From Spirochaetaceae bacterium (GTDB lineage Bacteria > Spirochaetota > Spirochaetia > DSM-27196 > PWMO01), in the NCBI GenBank assembly GCA_007693945.1, contig RECP01000032.1, positions 1 to 32,805 of the forward strand: a DNA stretch of 32,805 nt, in the 5' to 3' direction. The notes below the pieces were generated by a model, which saw nothing but the letters and a program-made list of their open reading frames with translations, made no database searches and was not told the origin of the DNA. Both the position numbers and the translations under genes were made by a program. Below are positions 7,059-17,856 of this stretch, piece after piece. Each line of letters opens with the position of its first letter. Position 1 is the stretch's first letter.

Positions 7059-7793
7059 TCAGCGGGCGGCTCCGATGCCCAGTTCGCGCTTGGAGTGCTG
7101 GCCGAGATACCACTCGATGCTCTCCTGCACGTTTCCGCTGCTATCGCGGAAACGCAGGCTGAGGGCGTCGTCGTTGCGCACGACTTCGGCCTCCAGGTTC
7201 AGAATTGAATCCCCAAGGCGCAGTGAACAGTGGCGCAGCAGCTCTCCGGATTCAATCTCCGTGACGGCTTGCGCGCGATGCGCCTTGAAGCGCAGACCGG
7301 AGGCCGAGATATCCTCGATTCGGCCGGTGACAAACTGCAGCGTGCGCGGATGTGAAAAGATGAACTCGATGCGGTCCTCGGGCTGCGGCACGTAGCGCTT
7401 GTTGTGGCGCTGCTCGCGCAGCTCCTTGTAGCGCACAATCAGGTCGCGAAGCCGATTTATGTCCTGCCGGTCGGCCAGGGCGTCATCGGCCAGGCCGTTG
7501 ACGCCCAGATGCTGCGCTTTGGAAGCCTCTTCAAACGCAAAGTCGGGGGGACGCAGCAGCACGAAAACGGTTGCGTCGCGGGTTCGATGATTGCGCAGAA
7601 AGGTCAGAAACGGTTTCCAGTGGCGTGGGAAGTCACGCGCGCTGAACAAGACGACGTCAGGGTCGATCTCGTCGATGTTGTCCATCGCCTTGATGGGATT
7701 CCAGTACTGAATGACCTCCAGTCCCAACGGATTGAAGTGGTGATCGAGCTGCCCGCGGAGATCCTGGCGCTCGGAAACCAGCAGAACCTTCAT
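7059..7793 (-). CDS. Pseudo-receiver plus PilZ domain protein
   Basis: Probable cytosolic c-di-GMP effector. Residues about 1-120 have the beta-alpha pattern of a response-regulator receiver (MKVLLVSERQDL, DPDVVLFSARD), but the acidic pair is absent, the phosphoacceptor position holds Ser51, and the conserved Thr and Lys are missing, so it should not be phosphorylated. Residues about 125-240 are a PilZ domain carrying both ligand motifs: RHNKR (129-133, the RxxxR motif) and DISASG (161-166, the D/NxSxxG motif), so c-di-GMP binding is plausible. I chose ATG 7793, with AGGAAAC just upstream, rather than the longer frame from 7844, which overlaps the preceding gene. It follows the secreted protein by 5 bp in one operon. 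The output partner is unknown. Confidence 0.85.
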   Translation of the reverse strand: MKVLLVSERQDLRGQLDHHFNPLGLEVIQYWNPIKAMDNIDEIDPDVVLFSARDFPRHWKPFLTFLRNHRTRDATVFVLLRPPDFAFEEASKAQHLGVNGLADDALADRQDINRLRDLIVRYKELREQRHNKRYVPQPEDRIEFIFSHPRTLQFVTGRIEDISASGLRFKAHRAQAVTEIESGELLRHCSLRLGDSILNLEAEVVRNDDALSLRFRDSSGNVQESIEWYLGQHSKRELGIGAAR

Positions 7794-7798
7794 GTTTC

Positions 7799-8770
7799 CT
7801 ACTCTACACCGGCGATGTTTACGTCGTAACGGACAATCTCCCATATATCGTCGCGTTTTTGCAAGTGGTAGGTGTAGCGTCGGATCTCGGTGAAGCCGTC
7901 GGCACGGAATCGCAAATCCGCGACGACGCGCCCGGTATGCCGTTCGTAGGTCGTGCGCAGAATGTCGAAGCGCTCCGGGATTGCGGTTATGTCCTCGTCC
8001 GCGGCGCCTTGCATCAGCTGGCGACGGAAGTGCTCGATTTCACGGTGCTGGTCCTCCTGTGAGAGCTGCAGAAAACGGCGCTCGCGGGCCGGACTGGCGC
8101 GCAGGATCTCTTCGAGGTTCAGATACAGGAAAAAGCGGTCCCATTGGCTGCGCATCAACGCTTCGACCGTGTAGGTCACGACCTGGTCGGGCGAAAGCGC
8201 GGTGCGGCGCAGAATTTCGCCGGTCTCGTGATCGAGTCGGGCCTGGATGGACTCCTCGAGCGTGCGCGGTGAGGGCCGCACCGACAGCGAGAGGCGGTTT
8301 GATTCCAGCCGATCGGGTACCCGTTGCACCCCGGCCCGCTGGATGAGTTCGGGGTAGAAGTGAGCCGTCACCACGTACATGCCGGGGCGCGGGATCTGTA
8401 CGTAGTGCTGCAGATTCTCTACAAACGACAGCTCCTCACCCGGTTCGAGTGTAACCTGGCGAAAATAGACCGGTTGAATGCTGAGCCGCTGCGTGGTAAC
8501 CTGCTCGGCGGCTTCCAGGGCGCTGTTTGTCAGTGTGCGGACGTCAAAGCCAAGGTTGAACACCCGGTTGTCGGCCAGCCGGAACCGGAAGGTTTGGGGG
8601 CTGTTATTGGTGATGGTCACCTTGACATCGATGTCGCTATGCGGAAAATAAACGGACTGATTGAAGTATCGGATTGAGACATCGATGGTGTCGGCGCGGG
8701 CGTCCGCGGCTGCGAGACTAAGCCCAACCAGCACAAGCAGTAAGGTCGTTGTTCGCTTTTTCATAGCCAT
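7799..8770 (-). CDS. Secreted protein of unknown function
   Basis: Exported protein with a clear signal peptide: MAMKKR, a hydrophobic stretch, then a probable signal-peptidase-I site after residues ADARA. No lipobox cysteine follows, so it should be periplasmic or surface-released. The mature part begins with a beta-rich domain (IDVKVTITNNSPQTFRF, later LEPGEELSF and GMYVVTAHF) that reads like an immunoglobulin-like or CARDB-type fold. A helical, charged segment follows (about 170-260), then a C-terminal segment that may resemble a small SnoaL/NTF2-like region (VVADLRFRADGFTEIRRYTYHLQKRDDIWEIV). The function is not recognised. Two starts are possible, ATG 8770 or ATG 8764 (MKKRTT). It heads an operon with the PilZ protein; the promoter lies inside the divergent mfd gene. 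Confidence 0.8.
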   Translation of the reverse strand: MAMKKRTTTLLLVLVGLSLAAADARADTIDVSIRYFNQSVYFPHSDIDVKVTITNNSPQTFRFRLADNRVFNLGFDVRTLTNSALEAAEQVTTQRLSIQPVYFRQVTLEPGEELSFVENLQHYVQIPRPGMYVVTAHFYPELIQRAGVQRVPDRLESNRLSLSVRPSPRTLEESIQARLDHETGEILRRTALSPDQVVTYTVEALMRSQWDRFFLYLNLEEILRASPARERRFLQLSQEDQHREIEHFRRQLMQGAADEDITAIPERFDILRTTYERHTGRVVADLRFRADGFTEIRRYTYHLQKRDDIWEIVRYDVNIAGVE

Positions 8771-8794
8771 CTCTGTATATTGTCGGTCGGTTCC

Positions 8795-12187
<3,393 letters not shown>

Positions 12188-12212
12188 TTATGGTGGTCAG
12201 GTATGGTACAAT

Positions 12213-14480
12213 ATGCCGAACCGGGTGCCTATGAAGAAGAATAGCGTAGACCTCATCTGGAGTATCGGCGAACTCTCAAGCCTGTTCGAAAAGCGCACCA
12301 ATATGGGCGGGTTTCTGCAGGACGTCGTGGAACGCATCGCGCAGCACATGGAGTCAGACGTCTGCTCGGTCTACCTCTACGATGAGGAAGCCGACACGCT
12401 GGTTCTGCGCGCCACCCACGGTCTGAACCGCGAGCTGGTGGGCCAGGTCCAGCTGCGTCTCGGCGAGGGTATTACCGGCACGGCGCTCAAGGAGCTGCGC
12501 CCGATCCGCGAAGCACGCGCCGGCAAGAGTCCGCGCTTCAAGCCGATCCCCAACCTCGGCGAAGAGCAGTACGAGTCTTTCCTGGCAGTGCCTATCAAGC
12601 GCGGTCTGAACCGGATCGGCGTCATGGTACTGCAGCATCACCAATCGGACTACTTTGACGTACAGGACGCGCGCGCCATCCAGGCCATCACCAGTCAGCT
12701 GGCGGCCACGCTGGAAAACGTGGAAATCCTGATGGAACTCCACGGCAGCCGTGCGCAGCCGGAGCAGAGTGTTGCGGAACGGCAACGGCTGTTTGTCGGC
12801 CGCCCACTGTCCGAGGGGATCGGTCGCGGCAGTACGGTCAGTTTTGGACAGCGCGGGGAACTGATTCACGCCAGCCCGGTGGGCGGCGGAAACGCGCCGG
12901 AGGGCTGTGCGCGGTTTGAGGCTGCGCTGCGCAAGGCGCAGGAACAACTCGAGGTGCTGCAGATCGAGATAGAGGACGACTTCGCCGACGTGGCATCGCT
13001 GATCTTCAATTCGCACCTGCTGATGCTCAAGGACGATCAGTTCTCCGGTGCGATGATCCGTGAGATCGAGAATGGAGCGTCACCGGAACAGGCGGTGATC
13101 ACGGTTGTCAACCAATACGTAACCCTCTTCTCTCAGAGCAGGAACTCGCGCGTGCAGGAAAAGACCCAGGACGTCAAGGATCTTGGTCACCGCCTGGTGC
13201 GTAATCTGAGCGGTGACCCCGATGTGGAGGGCGACTATCGCGGCCAGGTGCTGCTGGCAACCGAGCTCTATCCTTCCGAACTGGTCAAGATCGCCGCCCA
13301 GCAGCCCGAGGCTCTGATCCTGCAGGACGGGGGCGTGACCGCGCATATCGCGGTGCTGGCGCGTTCAATGGCGCTGCCGGTGGTACTGTGCCGTGACGAA
13401 AGGCTCTTCGGTCTGCCCGACGGGACGCCGGTGCTGGTCGACGCCGTTGAGGGCAATGTCTACGTTGATCCGGAACAGGAAGTCATCGACCGCTACCGGG
13501 AAAGCCTCGATGCGATCCAGCAGGCGGTAGCCGTCGACATACCGGAACAGACTATCTCGGCTGATAGGGAGCGGGTGCATCTGCTGGCCAACATCAACAT
13601 CTTTCACGATGCCCGCGCGGCCCGCAAGAACAAGGCCGAGGGAATCGGGCTCTACCGCAGCGAGTTTCCGTTTATCGTTCAGAACACCTTTCCGACCGAA
13701 GAAGAGCAGTACCGCATCTACCGCCAGGTGATCGAGTCCGTGGAGGGCAAGCCGGTGACGATGCGTACGCTGGACGTGGGCGGCGACAAGATACTGCCGC
13801 ACGCCGACCTGCACGAGACCAATCCGTTTCTCGGTTTCCGCGGTATCCGGTTCTGCCTGGCGCACCCGGAGATCTTTCGCGATCAGCTGCGCGCGCTGTT
13901 GCGCGCCGGTGAGGGGGCCGACCTGCGCTTGATGCTGCCGATGATCTCGTCGGTGGACGAGTTTGACAGCGCGTGCGCACTGCTGGAGGAGTGCCGCCGT
14001 CAGCTTGCCGACGAAGGTATCCCGCACAACGGAAAACCGCTGGTTGGCGCAATGATCGAGTTGCCGAGCGCGGTGGAGATGGTTCACGTGCTGGCCAGGA
14101 AGGCCGGATTCCTGTCGATCGGCAGCAACGACCTGGTCATGTACCTCCTGGGGGTTGACCGCGCCAATGAGCGCGTCGGCCACATGTACATTCACTACCA
14201 CCCGGCGGTGTTGCGCGCGCTCAAGCGCGTGGCGGTCGCCGCCGCCAGGGCGCGCTGTCCGCTTTCGATCTGCGGGGAAGCGGCTGCCGACGAGCACATG
14301 CTGCCGTTTCTGCTCGGCATCGGTATTCGCATTCTGAGTGTCGAGCCGCGTCAGCTGCCGCGGCTCAAGCAGCTGGTCTCGCGGATATCGATCCGCGATG
14401 CGCGCGGGATAGCGCGCAGGATGCTGAGCTTTGAGCGCGTGGAGCAGGTTCGCCGCTATCTGGAATCAAACGCTTCGTGA
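12213..14480 (+). CDS. ptsP: PTS(Ntr) enzyme I, PEP-protein phosphotransferase with GAF domain
   Basis: Autophosphorylates from phosphoenolpyruvate and passes the phosphate to NPr/HPr-like carriers in the regulatory nitrogen PTS. The 755 residues comprise an N-terminal GAF domain (about 20-170; GEGITGTALK, FLAVPIKRG), the enzyme I N-terminal domain (about 185-330), the swivelling phospho-histidine domain with GGVTAHIAVLAR (His378), and the PEP-binding TIM barrel with TLDVGGDKILP, FLGFRGIR, SIGSNDLVMY and the catalytic cysteine in CPLSICGEAA (Cys687). All catalytic residues are present. The start may be ATG 12213 or the later ATG 12231 (MKKNSV); a TACAAT that could be a -10 box abuts the first ATG, which would favour the later one. 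The stop overlaps the trmB start by 4 bp. No NPr or EIIA-Ntr gene is in the window. Confidence 0.95.
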   Translation: MPNRVPMKKNSVDLIWSIGELSSLFEKRTNMGGFLQDVVERIAQHMESDVCSVYLYDEEADTLVLRATHGLNRELVGQVQLRLGEGITGTALKELRPIREARAGKSPRFKPIPNLGEEQYESFLAVPIKRGLNRIGVMVLQHHQSDYFDVQDARAIQAITSQLAATLENVEILMELHGSRAQPEQSVAERQRLFVGRPLSEGIGRGSTVSFGQRGELIHASPVGGGNAPEGCARFEAALRKAQEQLEVLQIEIEDDFADVASLIFNSHLLMLKDDQFSGAMIREIENGASPEQAVITVVNQYVTLFSQSRNSRVQEKTQDVKDLGHRLVRNLSGDPDVEGDYRGQVLLATELYPSELVKIAAQQPEALILQDGGVTAHIAVLARSMALPVVLCRDERLFGLPDGTPVLVDAVEGNVYVDPEQEVIDRYRESLDAIQQAVAVDIPEQTISADRERVHLLANINIFHDARAARKNKAEGIGLYRSEFPFIVQNTFPTEEEQYRIYRQVIESVEGKPVTMRTLDVGGDKILPHADLHETNPFLGFRGIRFCLAHPEIFRDQLRALLRAGEGADLRLMLPMISSVDEFDSACALLEECRRQLADEGIPHNGKPLVGAMIELPSAVEMVHVLARKAGFLSIGSNDLVMYLLGVDRANERVGHMYIHYHPAVLRALKRVAVAAARARCPLSICGEAAADEHMLPFLLGIGIRILSVEPRQLPRLKQLVSRISIRDARGIARRMLSFERVEQVRRYLESNAS

Positions 14481-15172
14481 GCGGCGATGAACGGGTCTAC
14501 CGCAACGTCGGCGAGATCCGCACCTTCGCCCTGCGCCAGGCGCGCATGAGCCCTGCGCAGCGGCGCGACTATCAACGGCTTGCGTCGCGCTTCTGTATTG
14601 CGTTCCAGCAGGCGTCGTGCGACGTGCGAGCCGCCTTCGGCGACCCGGGGCTGCCGCTGATCGCCGAAATAGGCTTTGGCATGGGCGAAACCACCGCTTT
14701 AATCGCCGCCCGGCGGCCGGAGTGCAATTTTGTGGGGATCGAAGTCTACAAGCCGGGGATCGGCAAGCTGCTGGGGCTGCTCGAGAGCGCCGGGCTGACC
14801 AACGTGCGCATAATCGCGCACGATGCGGTGGCGGTATTGCAGACGATGATTGCCGAGCAGGAACTCGACGGCGTGCACATCTTCTTCCCGGATCCATGGC
14901 CCAAGAAGCGCCACCACAAGCGGCGCCTGATCCAGCCCGGCTTTGTCGAACTGCTGCGCCGCAGGCTGCGGCGCGGAGCTTACGTCTACCTGGTTACCGA
15001 CTGGCGTGACTATGCCGCTCAGATGCTCGACGTGTTCCAGGCCGTCGACGGGTTCCGCAACCCGTACGGCGGTTTCTGCGACCGGCGCCCCTGGCGCCCG
15101 GAGACTTCCTTCGAGCGCAAGGGCAGGGATCGGGCCCACGCCATCCATGAACTGTGGCTGGAGCGTATCTGA
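14477..15172 (+). CDS. trmB: tRNA (guanine-N7)-methyltransferase
   Basis: Forms m7G46 in the variable loop of tRNAs using S-adenosylmethionine. At 231 residues it matches the family. Diagnostic segments are the SAM-binding loop EIGFGMGETT (about 63-72), the acidic-loop region VGIEVYKPG, and the TrmB hallmark DPWPKKRHHKRR with the following RLIQPGF. The tail TSFERKGR...HAIHELWLER is also typical. The GTG start overlaps the TGA of ptsP (GTGA), indicating translational coupling. The following 47-bp gap is convergent with the EF-G-like gene. Confidence 0.96.
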   Translation: MSGDERVYRNVGEIRTFALRQARMSPAQRRDYQRLASRFCIAFQQASCDVRAAFGDPGLPLIAEIGFGMGETTALIAARRPECNFVGIEVYKPGIGKLLGLLESAGLTNVRIIAHDAVAVLQTMIAEQELDGVHIFFPDPWPKKRHHKRRLIQPGFVELLRRRLRRGAYVYLVTDWRDYAAQMLDVFQAVDGFRNPYGGFCDRRPWRPETSFERKGRDRAHAIHELWLERI

Positions 15173-15173
15173 C

Positions 15174-15188
15174 GGCGCCTGCGGCGCC
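15174..15188. terminator. Possible bidirectional hairpin between trmB and the EF-G-like gene
   Basis: GGCGCC-TGC-GGCGCC immediately after the trmB stop, in the 47-bp convergent gap. The stem is short and lacks a T-run, so intrinsic termination is uncertain. Confidence 0.35.
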
Positions 15189-15219
15189 TCCGGCGGCCGG
15201 ACGGTGGCGCTGAAGCGCG

Positions 15220-17295
15220 TCAGGAGTTCTCTTTTCCAGCCTGCGCGGCTTTGATCACGTCGTCGGCAATCTTGCCCGAGATCGGACTGTAGTGGTCAAA
15301 CGCCACCTCGAAGCTGCCGGTGCCCGATGTGATCGAGCGCAGGTCTATCGAATAGCGCATCAGCTCGGCCTGCGGCACCTGAGCCTGGATGGAGATGATC
15401 CCGCCCCCGAGCGCCTCCTGGCCGAGCACGCGGCCGCGTCGCCCGGTCAGATCAGACAACACGTCGCCGAGGTACTGCTCCTCGATGAAGACCTCCAGAT
15501 TCATCACCGGCTCCAGCAGGGTAGGCCCGGCCTTGGAGGCTGCGTCCCGCATCGCGCCCTTGGCCGCCAGTTTGAACGCCATTTCCGAGGAGTCCACCGA
15601 GTGCTCTTTACCGTCGGTCAGCTCGGTGCCGATGTCGACGGCCGGATAGCCGGCGACAAACCCCTCGCTCATTGCCTCCTGCAGACCCTTCTCGATACCC
15701 GGTATGTAGCCTTTGGAAACCGCCATTCCGCGGATCAGGTTGTCGAACTGGTACTGCTCGCCACGCTCGAGCGGCCGGATCTTGATGGAGACCTCGCCGA
15801 ACTGCCCGTGCCCGCCGGACTGCTTCTTATGACGGTAGGTGGCCTCAGCCGGCCTGGTGATTGTCTCGCGATAGGCGACCCTGGGAACGCGCGTATTTAC
15901 CTCGATCTTGTGGTTTTCGCGGATCTTGTCCAGGATCATGTTGATGTGCAGCTCGCCCATGCCCGAGACCACCGTTTCCTTGGTCTCGGGGTTGAAATCG
16001 ACGCGGAAGGTCAGGTCTTCTTCGACTACCTTGTGCAGCGCCTCACCGAGCTTGTCCTCGTCCTTCTTCTGAGCGCCTTCAATGGTGATGGCGTGAACCG
16101 GCTGCGGCAGTGCCAGCGGTTTGAACGTGAACTGCCTGTCCGGAGTGCAGAACGTGTCGTTGGTGCGTGCCGAGGCGATTTTGGCCAGAATTCCGATATC
16201 GCCGGCACACAGCTGGTTGATCTCTTCGAGCTTCTTGCCCTGCGCGGTGTAGAATTTGGATACCTTTTCTTTCTTGCCTTCACGGACGCTGTAGAGCTCG
16301 GTATCCGAGGTCAGCGTACCGGTGATCAGCTTGACAAACGACAGCTTGCCGGAAAACTGGTCGATGCTGGTCTTGAAACAGAGCGCCGAGAACGGGCCTT
16401 CGCCGGTGATGGCAACCGTGGACTCGTTGCCCTGCTGGTCGAAAGCGGTTTCGGCAACACCCTGCGGCGATGGACAGACCCCGGCAACCGCGTTGAGAAA
16501 CGCCGACAGGCCGGACGTCCTCAGCGCCGCGCCGCACAGTACCGGTACCAGCTTGTTGTCGGAAACGCCGGCAGTGAGGCCGCGCAGCACCTCTTCTTCG
16601 CTGAGCGTTTCTTCCTCAAGAAACTTGGCAACCAGATCGTCATCACCTTCCGCGGCAGCCTCGATCAGCGCCGCGCGCGCCTCGGCGACCTCGTTCGCCA
16701 TGTCGGCCGGGATCTCGGCCGCCTCTTCAGCGGCGCCCTCCCTGAGCAGGTAGGCTTTGTTGTCGAGCAGGCTGACGATACCGCGGTAATCACTGCCGCT
16801 GCCGATCGGGACGGTCAGCGGGACAAAGGTAGCGCCGAACTTCTGGGACAGGTCACCGAGGACGTTGGCGAAGACCGCTCCTTCCTCGTCCATGCGGTTG
16901 ATGAACACAATCCGCGGCAGCTGGCGTGCAACCAGCCTGCGCCACAGCTTGATGGTCTCGATCTGAACGCCGGCTTTGCCGTTGACCACCACACAGGCTG
17001 TCTCGGCGGTGCGGAAGGCCGCCACAACCTCACCCACAAAGTCCGATGATCCCGGGGTATCCAGAAGGTTGATCTTGCAGTTGTTCCAATTGACGTGCGT
17101 AAGCGCGGTGTGGATCGAGATCTTGTTTTCGATCTCTTCATCGGTGTAGTCGCTGACGGTCTTGCCTGATTCCACGCTCTCGGGTCGTGAGATTACCCCG
17201 GTCAAAAAGAGCAGATTCTCCACGAACGTGGTCTTGCCGGTAGCGCCATGTCCGACAATGGCGATGTTGCGAATCGAATCGGTGGAAATGCTCAT
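15220..17295 (-). CDS. EF-G-II-type translation factor GTPase
   Basis: Elongation-factor-G paralogue of the EF-G-II (FusA2-like) class, 691 residues with all five EF-G domains. The P-loop GHGATGKT (15-22) differs from the classical AHIDAGKT. G3 reads DTPGSSDF (79-86), with serine where classical EF-G has the catalytic histidine. G4 is NRMD (133-136) rather than NKMD. Domain II-V segments are well kept (SGMGELHINM, KKQSGGHGQFGEV, SGTGSFEVAFDHY). The role of this class is poorly defined; it is probably not the main translocase. I chose ATG 17295, with AAAAGGAGC upstream; the longer frame to 17418 runs through the promoter. It has a strong promoter of its own and diverges from the symporter operon. 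Confidence 0.9.
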   Translation of the reverse strand: MSISTDSIRNIAIVGHGATGKTTFVENLLFLTGVISRPESVESGKTVSDYTDEEIENKISIHTALTHVNWNNCKINLLDTPGSSDFVGEVVAAFRTAETACVVVNGKAGVQIETIKLWRRLVARQLPRIVFINRMDEEGAVFANVLGDLSQKFGATFVPLTVPIGSGSDYRGIVSLLDNKAYLLREGAAEEAAEIPADMANEVAEARAALIEAAAEGDDDLVAKFLEEETLSEEEVLRGLTAGVSDNKLVPVLCGAALRTSGLSAFLNAVAGVCPSPQGVAETAFDQQGNESTVAITGEGPFSALCFKTSIDQFSGKLSFVKLITGTLTSDTELYSVREGKKEKVSKFYTAQGKKLEEINQLCAGDIGILAKIASARTNDTFCTPDRQFTFKPLALPQPVHAITIEGAQKKDEDKLGEALHKVVEEDLTFRVDFNPETKETVVSGMGELHINMILDKIRENHKIEVNTRVPRVAYRETITRPAEATYRHKKQSGGHGQFGEVSIKIRPLERGEQYQFDNLIRGMAVSKGYIPGIEKGLQEAMSEGFVAGYPAVDIGTELTDGKEHSVDSSEMAFKLAAKGAMRDAASKAGPTLLEPVMNLEVFIEEQYLGDVLSDLTGRRGRVLGQEALGGGIISIQAQVPQAELMRYSIDLRSITSGTGSFEVAFDHYSPISGKIADDVIKAAQAGKENS

Positions 17296-17371
17296 CGTAT
17301 TGCTCCTTTTACGGCGAAAACGTGGTAGTGCCGAGGTTTTGCCGATGTCGAATGTGCGTCGAGTGTTCACT

Positions 17372-17400
17372 ACTATATGGGCCGAAATGGCGGTTGTCAA
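17372..17400 (-). promoter_or_regulatory. Near-consensus promoter for the EF-G-II-type gene
   Basis: On the minus strand TTGACA (17395-17400), 17-bp spacer, TATAGT (17372-17377), giving a leader of about 70 nt before ATG 17295. The quality suggests strong constitutive expression. Confidence 0.88.
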
Positions 17401-17467
17401 CACCACGCGTGCGGCCAAACAGCGCCCTGATTGATCCTCGTACGCAGCAATTCGGTAAACGTTATGC

Positions 17468-17495
17468 TTGTATCTCAGCCAAATTGTGCTACGAT
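17468..17495 (+). promoter_or_regulatory. Candidate promoter for the symporter operon
   Basis: TTGTAT (17468-17473), 16-bp spacer, TACGAT (17490-17495), about 50 bp upstream of the ATG at 17548. Moderate match. Confidence 0.5.
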
Positions 17496-17547
17496 AGAGT
17501 GCGCAATTCCGCGCGCCACAGATCTACAGCAGGAAGAGGGAGGACGT

Positions 17548-17856
17548 ATGACGCAGCACCTATCGGAGGCCGAGGCAGCGTTTGAAAAGCGCAAGCTTGT
17601 GATCGGTATTCGTATGACGCTGATTTACTCGGCGGTGTATGCCGGTTTTGTAGTGGTCAGTGTGTTTCAGCCGACCTGGATGGGAGTTCGGGCGCTGCTG
17701 GGATTGAACCTTGCCGTGGCTTACGGGCTGGGTCTGATCCTGGTCGCGATTGTCTTTGCGATAGTCTACAACCAGCTCTGCCGCGTTCCGGCTTCCGGTG
17801 CAGCGCCCGGGGCGCAGCCCGGAGCCGTGCCGGACGGCGGGAAACAGGAGAAATAG
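17548..17856 (+). CDS. DUF485-type small membrane subunit
   Basis: A 102-residue protein with two membrane helices (about 22-40 and 53-75) joined by a short loop, and a Pro/Ala/Gly-rich polar tail. The length and position immediately before a sodium:solute symporter match the DUF485 (YjcH-like) partners of acetate-permease-type transporters, which are thought to assist the large subunit. I chose ATG 17548, preceded by AGGGAGGACGT, over the longer frame from 17431, which crosses the promoter. The stop codon abuts the ATG of the symporter at 17857. Confidence 0.8.
   Translation: MTQHLSEAEAAFEKRKLVIGIRMTLIYSAVYAGFVVVSVFQPTWMGVRALLGLNLAVAYGLGLILVAIVFAIVYNQLCRVPASGAAPGAQPGAVPDGGKQEK

Noticed and set aside
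15292..17049. A 585-residue open frame on the plus strand
   Set aside because: Antisense to the EF-G-II gene, which has clear GTPase motifs and a strong promoter. It is a codon-bias shadow.
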